Shown here: positions 6,169 to 11,954 of the stretch, piece by piece | Layout of the letters: each line of letters starts with the position of its first letter | How positions within the stretch are numbered: the first letter of the stretch is position 1 | Assembly (NCBI GenBank): GCA_030740335.1 | Contig: JASLXL010000139.1 | Location: 1-11,954 of the forward strand | DNA: 11,954 nt | Source: SAR202 cluster bacterium | GTDB lineage: Bacteria > Chloroflexota > Dehalococcoidia > SAR202 > CAJWER01 | Direction: 5' to 3' | Position numbers and translations under genes: made by a program | The notes under the pieces: generated by a model | Told to the model about the DNA's origin: nothing | Database searches by the model: none | What the model saw: the letters and a program-made list of their open reading frames with translations, nothing else

Positions 6169-6976
6169 GCCAGGGGTAACTCGGGCGACCAAAGGCCGGC
6201 TCCGGCTGAGCATTCCGGTATCTGCCCTCGGCTATCTGGCGCCGGCTGCGATGGCAGCCCTTGTGCTGATGGTGGGATGGGAGCTGTGGGTCCGGCTTTC
6301 CGATATGCCAGTCTACATCGTTCCTGGACCCTTGGCGGTGTTGCGACGCTTGTTTGGGGATGTCGGTTTTTTTGCAGGCCATGGGGCCACGACCCTGATG
6401 GAGGCCGGCGCAGGTTTCTTTCTAGGTTCACTTGTAGCGGTGGTGGCAGCGACGTTGATGGCCCACTCTCGCATGTTGGAGCGGATACTGCTTCCGTTGG
6501 CGGTGGTGGTTAAGGTAACGCCCATCGTGGCTATCGCACCACTATTTGTCATCTGGTTCGGATTCGGTTCTACACCGAAGATCCTGATTGCGGCGATAAT
6601 CACCTTCTTTCCAGTGATGGTAAACGCCAATGTGGGGTTGAGGGCGGTCGACCCGGGGGCGCTCGATCTCTTCAGGTCGCTTCACGCTAGCAGGGTCGAG
6701 ATACTCTTGAAGTTGAGAGCGCCCAGCTCCCTCCCATATCTGTTCGCCGCGTTTCGGATAGCCGTGCCACTATCAGTTATCGGGGCGGTGGTGGGGGAAT
6801 GGTTCACGGGCGACCAGGGCCTGGGCAGCGTGATTATCGTCGCCCACAATGATTTGGACACACCAACGCTTTTCGCGGCAATTTTTTCGTTGGCGATTAT
6901 AGGGGTCAGCCTCACACTGGCTACTTTCTATGTGGAGAAAAGGATGCTGTTTTGGCACGATTCTTTCCTGGCATGA
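6119..6976 (+). CDS. ABC transporter permease, NitT/TauT (SsuC-like) family
   Basis: This is an integral membrane protein of up to 285 residues with about six helices: one near residues 35-60, then a run of segments up to the C-terminus. The binding-protein-dependent transport motif lies around residues 180-205 (LFRSLHASRVEILLKLRAPS, then SLP). It is the loop that docks onto the ATPase Q-loop. It forms the membrane channel for the substrate delivered by the following lipoprotein. The only usable in-frame start before the first helix is TTG at 6119, with AGGGAG at 6103-6108 ten bases upstream. An ATG at 6165, overlapping the ATPase stop as ATGA, would be the normal coupled start, but in this sequence it stops after four codons; see findings. 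Its own TGA is part of the ATGA that starts the next gene. Confidence 0.9.
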   Translation: MERSALQQSAEHAQDHEPGVTRATKGRLRLSIPVSALGYLAPAAMAALVLMVGWELWVRLSDMPVYIVPGPLAVLRRLFGDVGFFAGHGATTLMEAGAGFFLGSLVAVVAATLMAHSRMLERILLPLAVVVKVTPIVAIAPLFVIWFGFGSTPKILIAAIITFFPVMVNANVGLRAVDPGALDLFRSLHASRVEILLKLRAPSSLPYLFAAFRIAVPLSVIGAVVGEWFTGDQGLGSVIIVAHNDLDTPTLFAAIFSLAIIGVSLTLATFYVEKRMLFWHDSFLA

Positions 6977-7983
6977 CGGGAGCGACGGTTGTTCTGATGG
7001 CGCTAGTGGCGTTGACTGCAGTGGCGTGTGGTGGCGAGGAGCTGGACACCGCGCCGGATCACATTGTGTTCATGCCCGGTTTCAAGGCCCAGGCGAACCT
7101 GCCTTTCGTCGCGGCCTATGTTGCCCAAGAGAAAGGATACTTCGAGACGCAGGGGCTGGATGTTGAGATACAACACGCGAGCAGAGGGGAGCACTTGAAG
7201 TTGCTGCTCTCGGGGGATGTGGATATCACGACAGCCGCCGCCACGTCTGTCCTCAAACGACGATCGGACCCGGAGATACCGGTCGTGGCATTTGTCCTTT
7301 TCGGCCAGCGAGGGCAGCAGGCCTACGTAGCCTTGAGTGACTCGGGAATGAGCACGCCGGATGATTGGGAGGGTAAGACCTTCGGATACAAGACATCGAT
7401 CCCGCCGGACTACCTCGCCGTTTTGAAGTCTAGTGGTGTCGATCGCTCTCGGATCACAGAGGTCAATGCAGGTTTCGATCCAAGGGTATTGACCGAAGGC
7501 AGAGTGGATGTGCTTGCGGTATTCAATTCGAACGAGCCAGACACGATCCAAAGGCTTGGTTTCGAGGTGACGACCTGGGAACCCGAAGACTTCGGTGTTC
7601 CCAACCTGGGACTGACGTACATTGCGACAGAGCAGACGGTTGGTGAAAGAGGCGATCTAGTGCAGAGGTTTCTGAAGGCCACGCTCAAGGGGGTGGAATT
7701 CGCCCTTGCCAATGTCGAAGAGACGCTGGACATTGTTCTCGAATACGCCCCGGGGTCTGACCGGGACCACCAACGGTTCATGCTGGAGACAGAGCTGGCC
7801 GACGCTCGGAGCGACCTCATCGACCAGAACGGGATCGGTTGGATGACGGACGGGCAGTGGATGGCCCTTTACGATTACCTGCTCGAATTCGACGCTTTGC
7901 CTAATCCCTTCGACTACAAAGAAGCTTTCACCGACAGATTCCTGCGCGGGGTCTACGATGAGGGAGAGCTTAGCTGGCCGTAG
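6973..7983 (+). CDS. ABC transporter substrate-binding lipoprotein, NMT1/THI5-like (SsuA/NrtA) family
   Basis: This 336-residue lipoprotein starts at ATG 6973, overlapping the permease stop as ATGA. A TTG at 6952 is less likely. The N-terminus is a lipoprotein signal: hydrophobic residues 5-17, then the lipobox AVAC with cysteine 19. The mature protein begins with the family pattern: VFMPGFKAQANLPFVAA, then YVAQEKGYF-xx-QGLDVEI, then LLLSGDVDITTAAATSVL. This is the NMT1/THI5-like/NrtA type that binds small organic ligands such as pyrimidine precursors, sulfonates or riboflavin. The later part has the DVLAVFNSNEP segment that lines the cleft in related proteins. The ligand cannot be assigned: no riboswitch, biosynthetic or catabolic partner gene is close by. 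It recruits its ligand outside the membrane and hands it to the permease. Confidence 0.9.
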   Translation: MTGATVVLMALVALTAVACGGEELDTAPDHIVFMPGFKAQANLPFVAAYVAQEKGYFETQGLDVEIQHASRGEHLKLLLSGDVDITTAAATSVLKRRSDPEIPVVAFVLFGQRGQQAYVALSDSGMSTPDDWEGKTFGYKTSIPPDYLAVLKSSGVDRSRITEVNAGFDPRVLTEGRVDVLAVFNSNEPDTIQRLGFEVTTWEPEDFGVPNLGLTYIATEQTVGERGDLVQRFLKATLKGVEFALANVEETLDIVLEYAPGSDRDHQRFMLETELADARSDLIDQNGIGWMTDGQWMALYDYLLEFDALPNPFDYKEAFTDRFLRGVYDEGELSWP

Positions 7984-7989
7984 GCGTGC

Positions 7990-8021
7990 TGGTCGCGCGG
8001 GTTGTCGGGGTGTGGCGACCA
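7990..8021. terminator. Weak stem-loop between converging genes
   Basis: TGGTCGC (7990-7996) and GCGACCA (8015-8021) form a 7-bp stem with an 18-nt loop just after the binding-protein stop. It lies between the converging ABC and gmk genes. No T-run follows on either strand, so intrinsic termination is doubtful. Confidence 0.25.
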
Positions 8022-8045
8022 ATGTCGGTCTAGCGGCGTGGGTTC

Positions 8046-8630
8046 TTAGCCTCGGCTAGTACGCTCACGGTCAATGATGGACCCTATCTCACGGGCCGCG
8101 TCGTCGATACGCCCCTCCCGGTTATAGACGATGAAGTCGAACTTTGGGGCCTCCTCCATCTCCTTTAGGGCGGTGTCTAGTCGCCTCTGAAGAGCCTCTG
8201 GTGATTCGGTCATACGGCTTTTGAGTCGGGAGGCTACATCGCTCATTTCTGGGGCCGCCAGGAAGATAAACAGTGCGTCTGGGAGAATCTTGCGGATGGT
8301 GGCCGCACCCTGGACATCAATCTTAACGACGACGTCCTGGCCTGCCTCTAGCGCCTTGGTGACCTGGTTACGTGGTATCCCGTACATGTTTCCGTAGACA
8401 TTGGCGCTCTCAAGGAGTCCATCGGCGTCGGCCATTTGGCTGAACGTCTCTTTTGATACGAAAATGTAGTCAACTCCATCCGTCTCGCCCGGGCGGATCG
8501 TGCGACTGGTGGCCGTCACGGTGAAGTGGTACGGATATCCGAGTTGTTTCATCCGCGAGAGGACTGCGTCCTTGCCAACGCCGGATGGCCCGGAGAGAAC
8601 TACTATAAGGGGATTTTCGCTACGTGCCAT
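8046..8630 (-). CDS. gmk: Guanylate kinase
   Basis: This 194-residue enzyme converts GMP and ATP to GDP and ADP in the cytoplasm and is needed for GTP and dGTP supply. The P-loop is GPSGVGKD (14-21). The GMP-binding segment follows with TSRTIRPGETDGVDY (41-55), and YGNMYGIP in the NMP-binding region completes the signature. KIDVQGAATIRK and the lid arginines (RLKSRM, ALQRRL) are in place. The P-loop ends in Asp where Ser or Thr is usual; I recall GKD in some Chloroflexota guanylate kinases, so this is probably a lineage trait, not a defect. Length is normal. Start ATG 8630 has TAAGG about 5 nt upstream. It is the last gene of the minus-strand cluster, 76 nt after aroA. Confidence 0.95.
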   Translation of the reverse strand: MARSENPLIVVLSGPSGVGKDAVLSRMKQLGYPYHFTVTATSRTIRPGETDGVDYIFVSKETFSQMADADGLLESANVYGNMYGIPRNQVTKALEAGQDVVVKIDVQGAATIRKILPDALFIFLAAPEMSDVASRLKSRMTESPEALQRRLDTALKEMEEAPKFDFIVYNREGRIDDAAREIGSIIDRERTSRG

Positions 8631-8706
8631 CTTGCCTTACCGGAGGGGGTTGATTCATATGGGTATCTTGAGCCAATGAGCGTTGGCCTCGTGGTTCTAG
8701 TCCCCC

Positions 8707-10014
8707 TTATGGGTGTGAGAGAGAGTCGAGGGAGCGCCAAAAGCTAGGGTACGAGACGTCGGCGGCTTCGGCTCCTGCAATCGTGGTTGTGCCGGTGGCC
8801 ATCAGCCCGGCGACGGCCATCGTCATCGCTATTCGGTGGTCGCCGGCGCTGTCGCACGGCGCGCCCTGGAGGCGGTCAACTCCACGGATGGTCATGCCGT
8901 CGGGCCGCTCCTCGATGTCGGCTCCAAGGCTCGATAGCCCAGCTACCGTGGTCATGATTCGATCGGACTCCTTGATGCGAAGCTCTTCGGCGTCGCGGAT
9001 TGTCGTTGTGCCGGACGCGAGGCTGGCAGCTAGCGCGAGGGCGGGCAGCTCATCGATTGCCCTCGGTACAGCATCGCCAGCAATCTCTGTCCCGTGGAGC
9101 TGGCTGCTCTCGGCGACGATGTCAGCGACAGGTTCGTCCCCGATTTCGCGCACGTTTTTTATCTGGATGTTTGCACCCATCGAACCCAGTGTGTCTAGTA
9201 CACCGGTGCGTGTGGGGTTGATTCCTACGTTGCGGATCGTTAGACGAGCATCGGGGTGGACGCAGGCCGCCACCAACCAAAAGGCGGCGCCGCTGATGTC
9301 GCCGGGGACGGCCACGTCCATGGCGTTAAGGGTCGAGCGGCGGACCGAGATCCGCGGGCCGGCTATGGTGATGTCCGCGCCCATCGCGTGCATCATGCGT
9401 TCAGTATGATCACGGGACTCCGCTGGCTGGACCACGGTGGTCTCGCCGGTGGCGTGAATGCCGGCGATCAGTACGCTCGACTTGACCTGGGCGCTGGCGA
9501 CGGGTTGATCCAATGAGATTCCGAACAGATTGCCGCCGCGAATTGCGAGTGGGGCGAAAGAGTTGTCGTCCCGTCCCAGGATATGTGCACCCATCTCACT
9601 GAGGGGGGTGATAATGCGGTCCATCGGTCGCGAGCGCAGCGATTCGTCGCCGGTCAGGACGCTGAAGAATGGCTGCGCGGCCAGGAGACCCGCGACCAGC
9701 CGTGTGGCCGTGCCGCTGTTGCCAGCGTTAAGTACCGTATCAGGCTCGGTGAGGCCGTCGGGACCCTGGCCCTGCACCAGGAAACACTCTTCGGCCCCCG
9801 TCTGCGCACAGTTCAAGTGGGCTGTTATCGAAATACCAAGGCCGCCCATGCAGCTCAGTATGGATGCGCGGTCGTCACCGTGACAGAGGTTGGATACGTG
9901 GGCATTTCCGGAGGCGATAGAGTTGAGCAGGATAGCTCGTTGGGATATTGACTTGTCTCCCGGCAGGGTGACAGTTCCCCCAAGCCGCGCGGTGTTCCGA
10001 ACGGTTCTGATCAT
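8707..10014 (-). CDS. aroA: 3-phosphoshikimate 1-carboxyvinyltransferase (EPSP synthase), class II-like
   Basis: This 435-residue enzyme joins shikimate 3-phosphate and phosphoenolpyruvate to EPSP, the sixth step of the shikimate pathway. Visible landmarks are LPGDKSISQR (17-26), NAGNSGTATR (96-105), RPMDR (129-133), SAQVK (174-178), RDHTE (201-205), PGDISGAAF (237-245), NPTR (266-269), the catalytic IDELP (320-324), ELRIKESDR (344-352) and GDHRIAM (391-397). GDKS, SAQxK, RxHxE and NxTR together are the motif set described for class II, CP4-like enzymes. Gly101 aligns with E. coli Gly96, where CP4 has alanine. Both the PEP and shikimate-phosphate sites look complete, so it should be active. 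The ATG at 10014 has no clear ribosome binding site. The gene lies 75 nt after the TyrA-like gene and 76 nt before gmk. Confidence 0.96.
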   Translation of the reverse strand: MIRTVRNTARLGGTVTLPGDKSISQRAILLNSIASGNAHVSNLCHGDDRASILSCMGGLGISITAHLNCAQTGAEECFLVQGQGPDGLTEPDTVLNAGNSGTATRLVAGLLAAQPFFSVLTGDESLRSRPMDRIITPLSEMGAHILGRDDNSFAPLAIRGGNLFGISLDQPVASAQVKSSVLIAGIHATGETTVVQPAESRDHTERMMHAMGADITIAGPRISVRRSTLNAMDVAVPGDISGAAFWLVAACVHPDARLTIRNVGINPTRTGVLDTLGSMGANIQIKNVREIGDEPVADIVAESSQLHGTEIAGDAVPRAIDELPALALAASLASGTTTIRDAEELRIKESDRIMTTVAGLSSLGADIEERPDGMTIRGVDRLQGAPCDSAGDHRIAMTMAVAGLMATGTTTIAGAEAADVSYPSFWRSLDSLSHP

Positions 10015-10089
10015 GGCGCGGTCGGGTCGCAGGCCGTTCCATCGGGTGCCCCTAGCCTGAGGGTGGGCAGAAAAGTGAACAGAGGAGTA

Positions 10090-11082
10090 CTACTTGTGGT
10101 CATTCTTGTCGTATCGATCGGCGGCCTCATTGATTTTCTTGATCTTACCCGTCAGTCTTCTACCGAAGAACATGCCCCCGAGAGATTGCCCTATCGTGGG
10201 AATTTCGGGACCTCCCTCCGGGACTACGGCGTCGACCTCCCACTTGATCCTCTCTTCGCGAGCTCGCTCCAACTCCTTCGCCAGATCGCCATCTTCCTGA
10301 TCCAGTTGGTCGCGGTAATTGATCAGCTCAGTGATGGCCTGGTTGATCCAGTGGCGGACCGGTTCGGCATTTGCGCGAAATGATGCGGCGCTGTGTTTAG
10401 GGTCTTCCCTTGCGAAATGGGACATGGTCCTGAATTCGGCTCCGGCCACGCGGGCGATCTCGCGCCATGAGGATGCGGACGAGACGGATCCGACAAGGGC
10501 TGAAGAGAGAATTCGAGGAAGTAACACAGCTGCGGAAGAGTAGGAATCGTGCTCGAGAGCATCTATGAAAAGCGGCTGGGCGCCCAATATCTCTACCAAT
10601 CCGGTGACAGTCTTGACTGCTTCAGGTTTAGCCCCTTCGGACGGAATGATGCAGTAGTTGGTGCCCTCGAAGATCTCTACGCTAGCGTCTTCAATTTCTG
10701 ACATCGGCTCTTTGGGTTGCGGCCGGCCTGCTACGAAATTTATATCGTCGGAATAGTATTCCTTGGCCCATTCCAGAACCTCAACCTTGTTGGTACCGGT
10801 GTCTGTGATCACGCATCCCTTCTCCAGGATCGGGCCGATCGCCTCCATGAGTTCGCGGGTCTCGCCTGCGGGCGCGTCCAGAATCACAAGCTGTGCGCCC
10901 TCTAGGGCACCTTTGAGATTTCTGCTCGTGCGATCAAACGCGCCCATCTTGGAGCCCTTGGTAAGCAGTCCGCTGTATCCGGAAGTGCCGAGTATCTCCG
11001 TATTTTGGAGGTTGGCCTGCTTGAGGCCGAGGCCGATAGAAAGGCCGACGGGCCCCGCCGTGATGATTGTAATTCGGTCCAT
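10090..11082 (-). CDS. TyrA-fold (prephenate/arogenate dehydrogenase family) protein lacking the usual catalytic residues
   Basis: The 330-residue protein has an N-terminal NAD(P)-binding half and an all-helical C-terminal half arranged as in prephenate dehydrogenase. The matching segments are the first strand (MDRITII), LVILDAPAGET (65-75), ITDTGTNK (92-99), FVAGRPQP (116-123) and FEGTNYCIIP (138-147). The helical half has EHD (177-179), LLPRILSSAL (187-196) and GAEFRTMSHFA (214-224). Against the Aquifex enzyme as I recall it, the catalytic serine is Thr97, the HPxAG histidine is Arg120, the SHLPH histidine is Leu187 and the substrate arginine is His222. The dinucleotide motif reads TAGPVG and not GxGxxG. 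A charged helical tail (about 255-283) is extra. Start ATG 11082 has AAGGA about 6 nt upstream. The place before aroA suggests aromatic metabolism, but the reaction is uncertain. Confidence 0.8.
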   Translation of the reverse strand: MDRITIITAGPVGLSIGLGLKQANLQNTEILGTSGYSGLLTKGSKMGAFDRTSRNLKGALEGAQLVILDAPAGETRELMEAIGPILEKGCVITDTGTNKVEVLEWAKEYYSDDINFVAGRPQPKEPMSEIEDASVEIFEGTNYCIIPSEGAKPEAVKTVTGLVEILGAQPLFIDALEHDSYSSAAVLLPRILSSALVGSVSSASSWREIARVAGAEFRTMSHFAREDPKHSAASFRANAEPVRHWINQAITELINYRDQLDQEDGDLAKELERAREERIKWEVDAVVPEGGPEIPTIGQSLGGMFFGRRLTGKIKKINEAADRYDKNDHK

Positions 11083-11142
11083 ATCTGTCCTTCTCCCTAC
11101 TTCCCCGCAAACTTAATTGATAGCAGATTATCCCAAAGGTGT

Positions 11143-11826
11143 CTACCAGAGTACCAGGCTACCGAGGATCCTGATGAGCGGGTCCAGAACCAGGGAGAAG
11201 AGTCCCATCCCTGGAACGGCGAATCCGATCATGATGACTATCAGCAATGGGCCAAAGCCGAACTTTTCCAACTTGGCATACTCTGTGGCGGCCTCTCTCG
11301 GAAGCACGCCAAGTGCGACGTTGAACCCATCCAGAGGCACCAGCGGAACGAGGTTGAACGACGCGATGAGCAGGTTCCAGAACACCGCCGTGAGCAGAAA
11401 GTAGCCAACTGCAGAGCCGCCTTGGAACACATATGGGCCGCTTCCCCCGTCTACAATGCCGACATTCAGCGGAATGGCGAATATTGCGGCCGCGGCGATG
11501 TTCGATAGTGGACCGGCCATGGCCGTGACAGCCATCCCGCTGCGGGGGGCGATTCGCATATCTGTCGGGTTTACGGGCACAGGTTTGGCCCAGCCGAATC
11601 CGACCAGCAGTAACAAGATAGTGCCCATGGGGTCCAGGTGAGCGAGGGGCGAAAGAGAGAGCCGCCCAGCCGAGCTGGGGGTTGGGTCGCCTAGCCGGGT
11701 GGCGGCCAGAGCGTGGCTGAACTCGTGGACGCTGAGGGCGAACAGGATAGCCGCCAAGAATCCGCCGGACGAAACCAGCGCCTGGTAGGGATCGACTTGA
11801 AATTGATTGAGGAGCCTTAACAGCAA
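11143..11826 (-). CDS. Site-2 protease family (M50) membrane metalloprotease
   Basis: This 227-residue membrane protein carries the zinc motif HEFSH (34-38) in its first helix. The third metal ligand is in the late-helix motif NLVPLVPLDGF (158-168, Asp166). GRLSLSPLAHLDPMGT (54-69) and GWAKPVPVNP (78-87) are typical of the compact bacterial M50 subgroup without a PDZ domain. Five or so further hydrophobic stretches fit an S2P core. Such enzymes cleave transmembrane segments inside the membrane, often to release regulators; the substrate here is unknown. The frame opens immediately after a TAG, so TTG at 11826 is the earliest possible start. It has no visible ribosome binding site, and no ATG occurs before HEFSH. 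Length is usual for the subgroup. It is the first gene of the minus-strand cluster, 60 nt before the TyrA-like gene. Confidence 0.9.
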   Translation of the reverse strand: MLLRLLNQFQVDPYQALVSSGGFLAAILFALSVHEFSHALAATRLGDPTPSSAGRLSLSPLAHLDPMGTILLLLVGFGWAKPVPVNPTDMRIAPRSGMAVTAMAGPLSNIAAAAIFAIPLNVGIVDGGSGPYVFQGGSAVGYFLLTAVFWNLLIASFNLVPLVPLDGFNVALGVLPREAATEYAKLEKFGFGPLLIVIMIGFAVPGMGLFSLVLDPLIRILGSLVLW

Positions 11827-11900
11827 CTAGCGTTTGTTCCGGTCTGGGGAATACCGTGTACGTGCGCGAGGTCCGCCAAGAGTCGTGTCCGTAGAATAGC

Positions 11901-11935
11901 AAAGGACGGGGCGAATTGCTCCGCCCCGTCCTTTT
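11901..11935. terminator. Strong intrinsic terminator, possibly bidirectional
   Basis: The arms 11901-11913 (AAAGGACGGGGCG) and 11922-11934 are perfect complements, giving a 13-bp stem with an 8-nt loop. On the plus strand it ends in TTTT; on the minus strand in TTT. No plus-strand gene ends before it, so it most likely stops a minus-strand gene lying beyond the right edge, insulating the protease cluster from it. Confidence 0.8.
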
Positions 11936-11954
11936 GAAGTTCGTTCGAGTAAGG

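Noticed and set aside
5769..6431. 220-codon open frame on the minus strand across the ATPase and permease
   Set aside because: It lies antisense to two clearly conserved genes and has no recognisable motif.
8783..9409. 208-codon plus-strand frame inside aroA
   Set aside because: It is antisense to an intact EPSP synthase, rich in Ser/Arg/Ala, with no family features.
11159..11902. 247-codon minus-strand frame overlapping the site-2 protease
   Set aside because: The overlapping frame contains HEFSH and PLDG in the right places; this one is basic, low-complexity and runs into the terminator.
11936..11954. GTTCGAG near the right edge as the end of a tRNA T-arm
   Set aside because: Too little sequence remains, no pairing acceptor or CCA is visible, and it directly follows an ordinary terminator.

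Overview
The window looks like a chromosomal stretch from an uncultured, moderately GC-rich bacterium. Several features fit Chloroflexota, perhaps the marine SAR202/Dehalococcoidia side: a very large BNR-repeat (sortilin/VPS10-like) beta-propeller protein, a NitT/Tau-type ABC transporter, a guanylate kinase with a GKD P-loop, and an EPSP synthase with class II motifs. The placement rests on recognising protein families by eye, so it is tentative. I see no phage, insertion sequence, CRISPR array, tRNA or rRNA.

Layout. (1) 1-730, minus: N-terminal half of an MFS transporter, cut by the window edge. (2) 856-4050, minus: a 1064-residue protein with eleven Asp-boxes and no signal peptide. (3) 4051-4371: a divergent regulatory region with a 24-bp imperfect palindrome, two GCCAA/TTGGC dyads, a candidate promoter and a strong hairpin that reaches into the next gene's ribosome binding site. 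(4) 4372-4803, plus: a YkvA/DUF1232 membrane protein. It converges on (5) 4800-5198, minus, a MaoC-like hydratase whose middle is scrambled by what look like three separate one-base losses. (6) 5356-7983, plus: an ABC uptake operon (ATPase, permease, lipoprotein binding protein) of the nitrate/sulfonate/taurine/NMT1 type. (7) 11826-8046, minus: four co-directional genes with 60-76 nt gaps, namely a site-2 protease, a TyrA-fold dehydrogenase, aroA and gmk. (8) A strong hairpin terminator at 11901-11935.

How they fit. The ABC genes are a self-contained importer; the lipoprotein captures a small organic ligand that cannot be named from sequence. In the minus-strand cluster, aroA makes EPSP in the shikimate pathway and gmk phosphorylates GMP. 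The TyrA-like protein sits where a tyrosine-branch dehydrogenase would be expected, but it appears to lack the usual catalytic residues. The large propeller protein and the MFS gene are probably co-transcribed.

The observations most worth checking are the three-frame MaoC gene, the TyrA homologue without its catalytic residues, the class II EPSP synthase with glycine at the glyphosate-critical position, and the dyads and hairpin at 4081-4362. I see no clear new multi-gene system.
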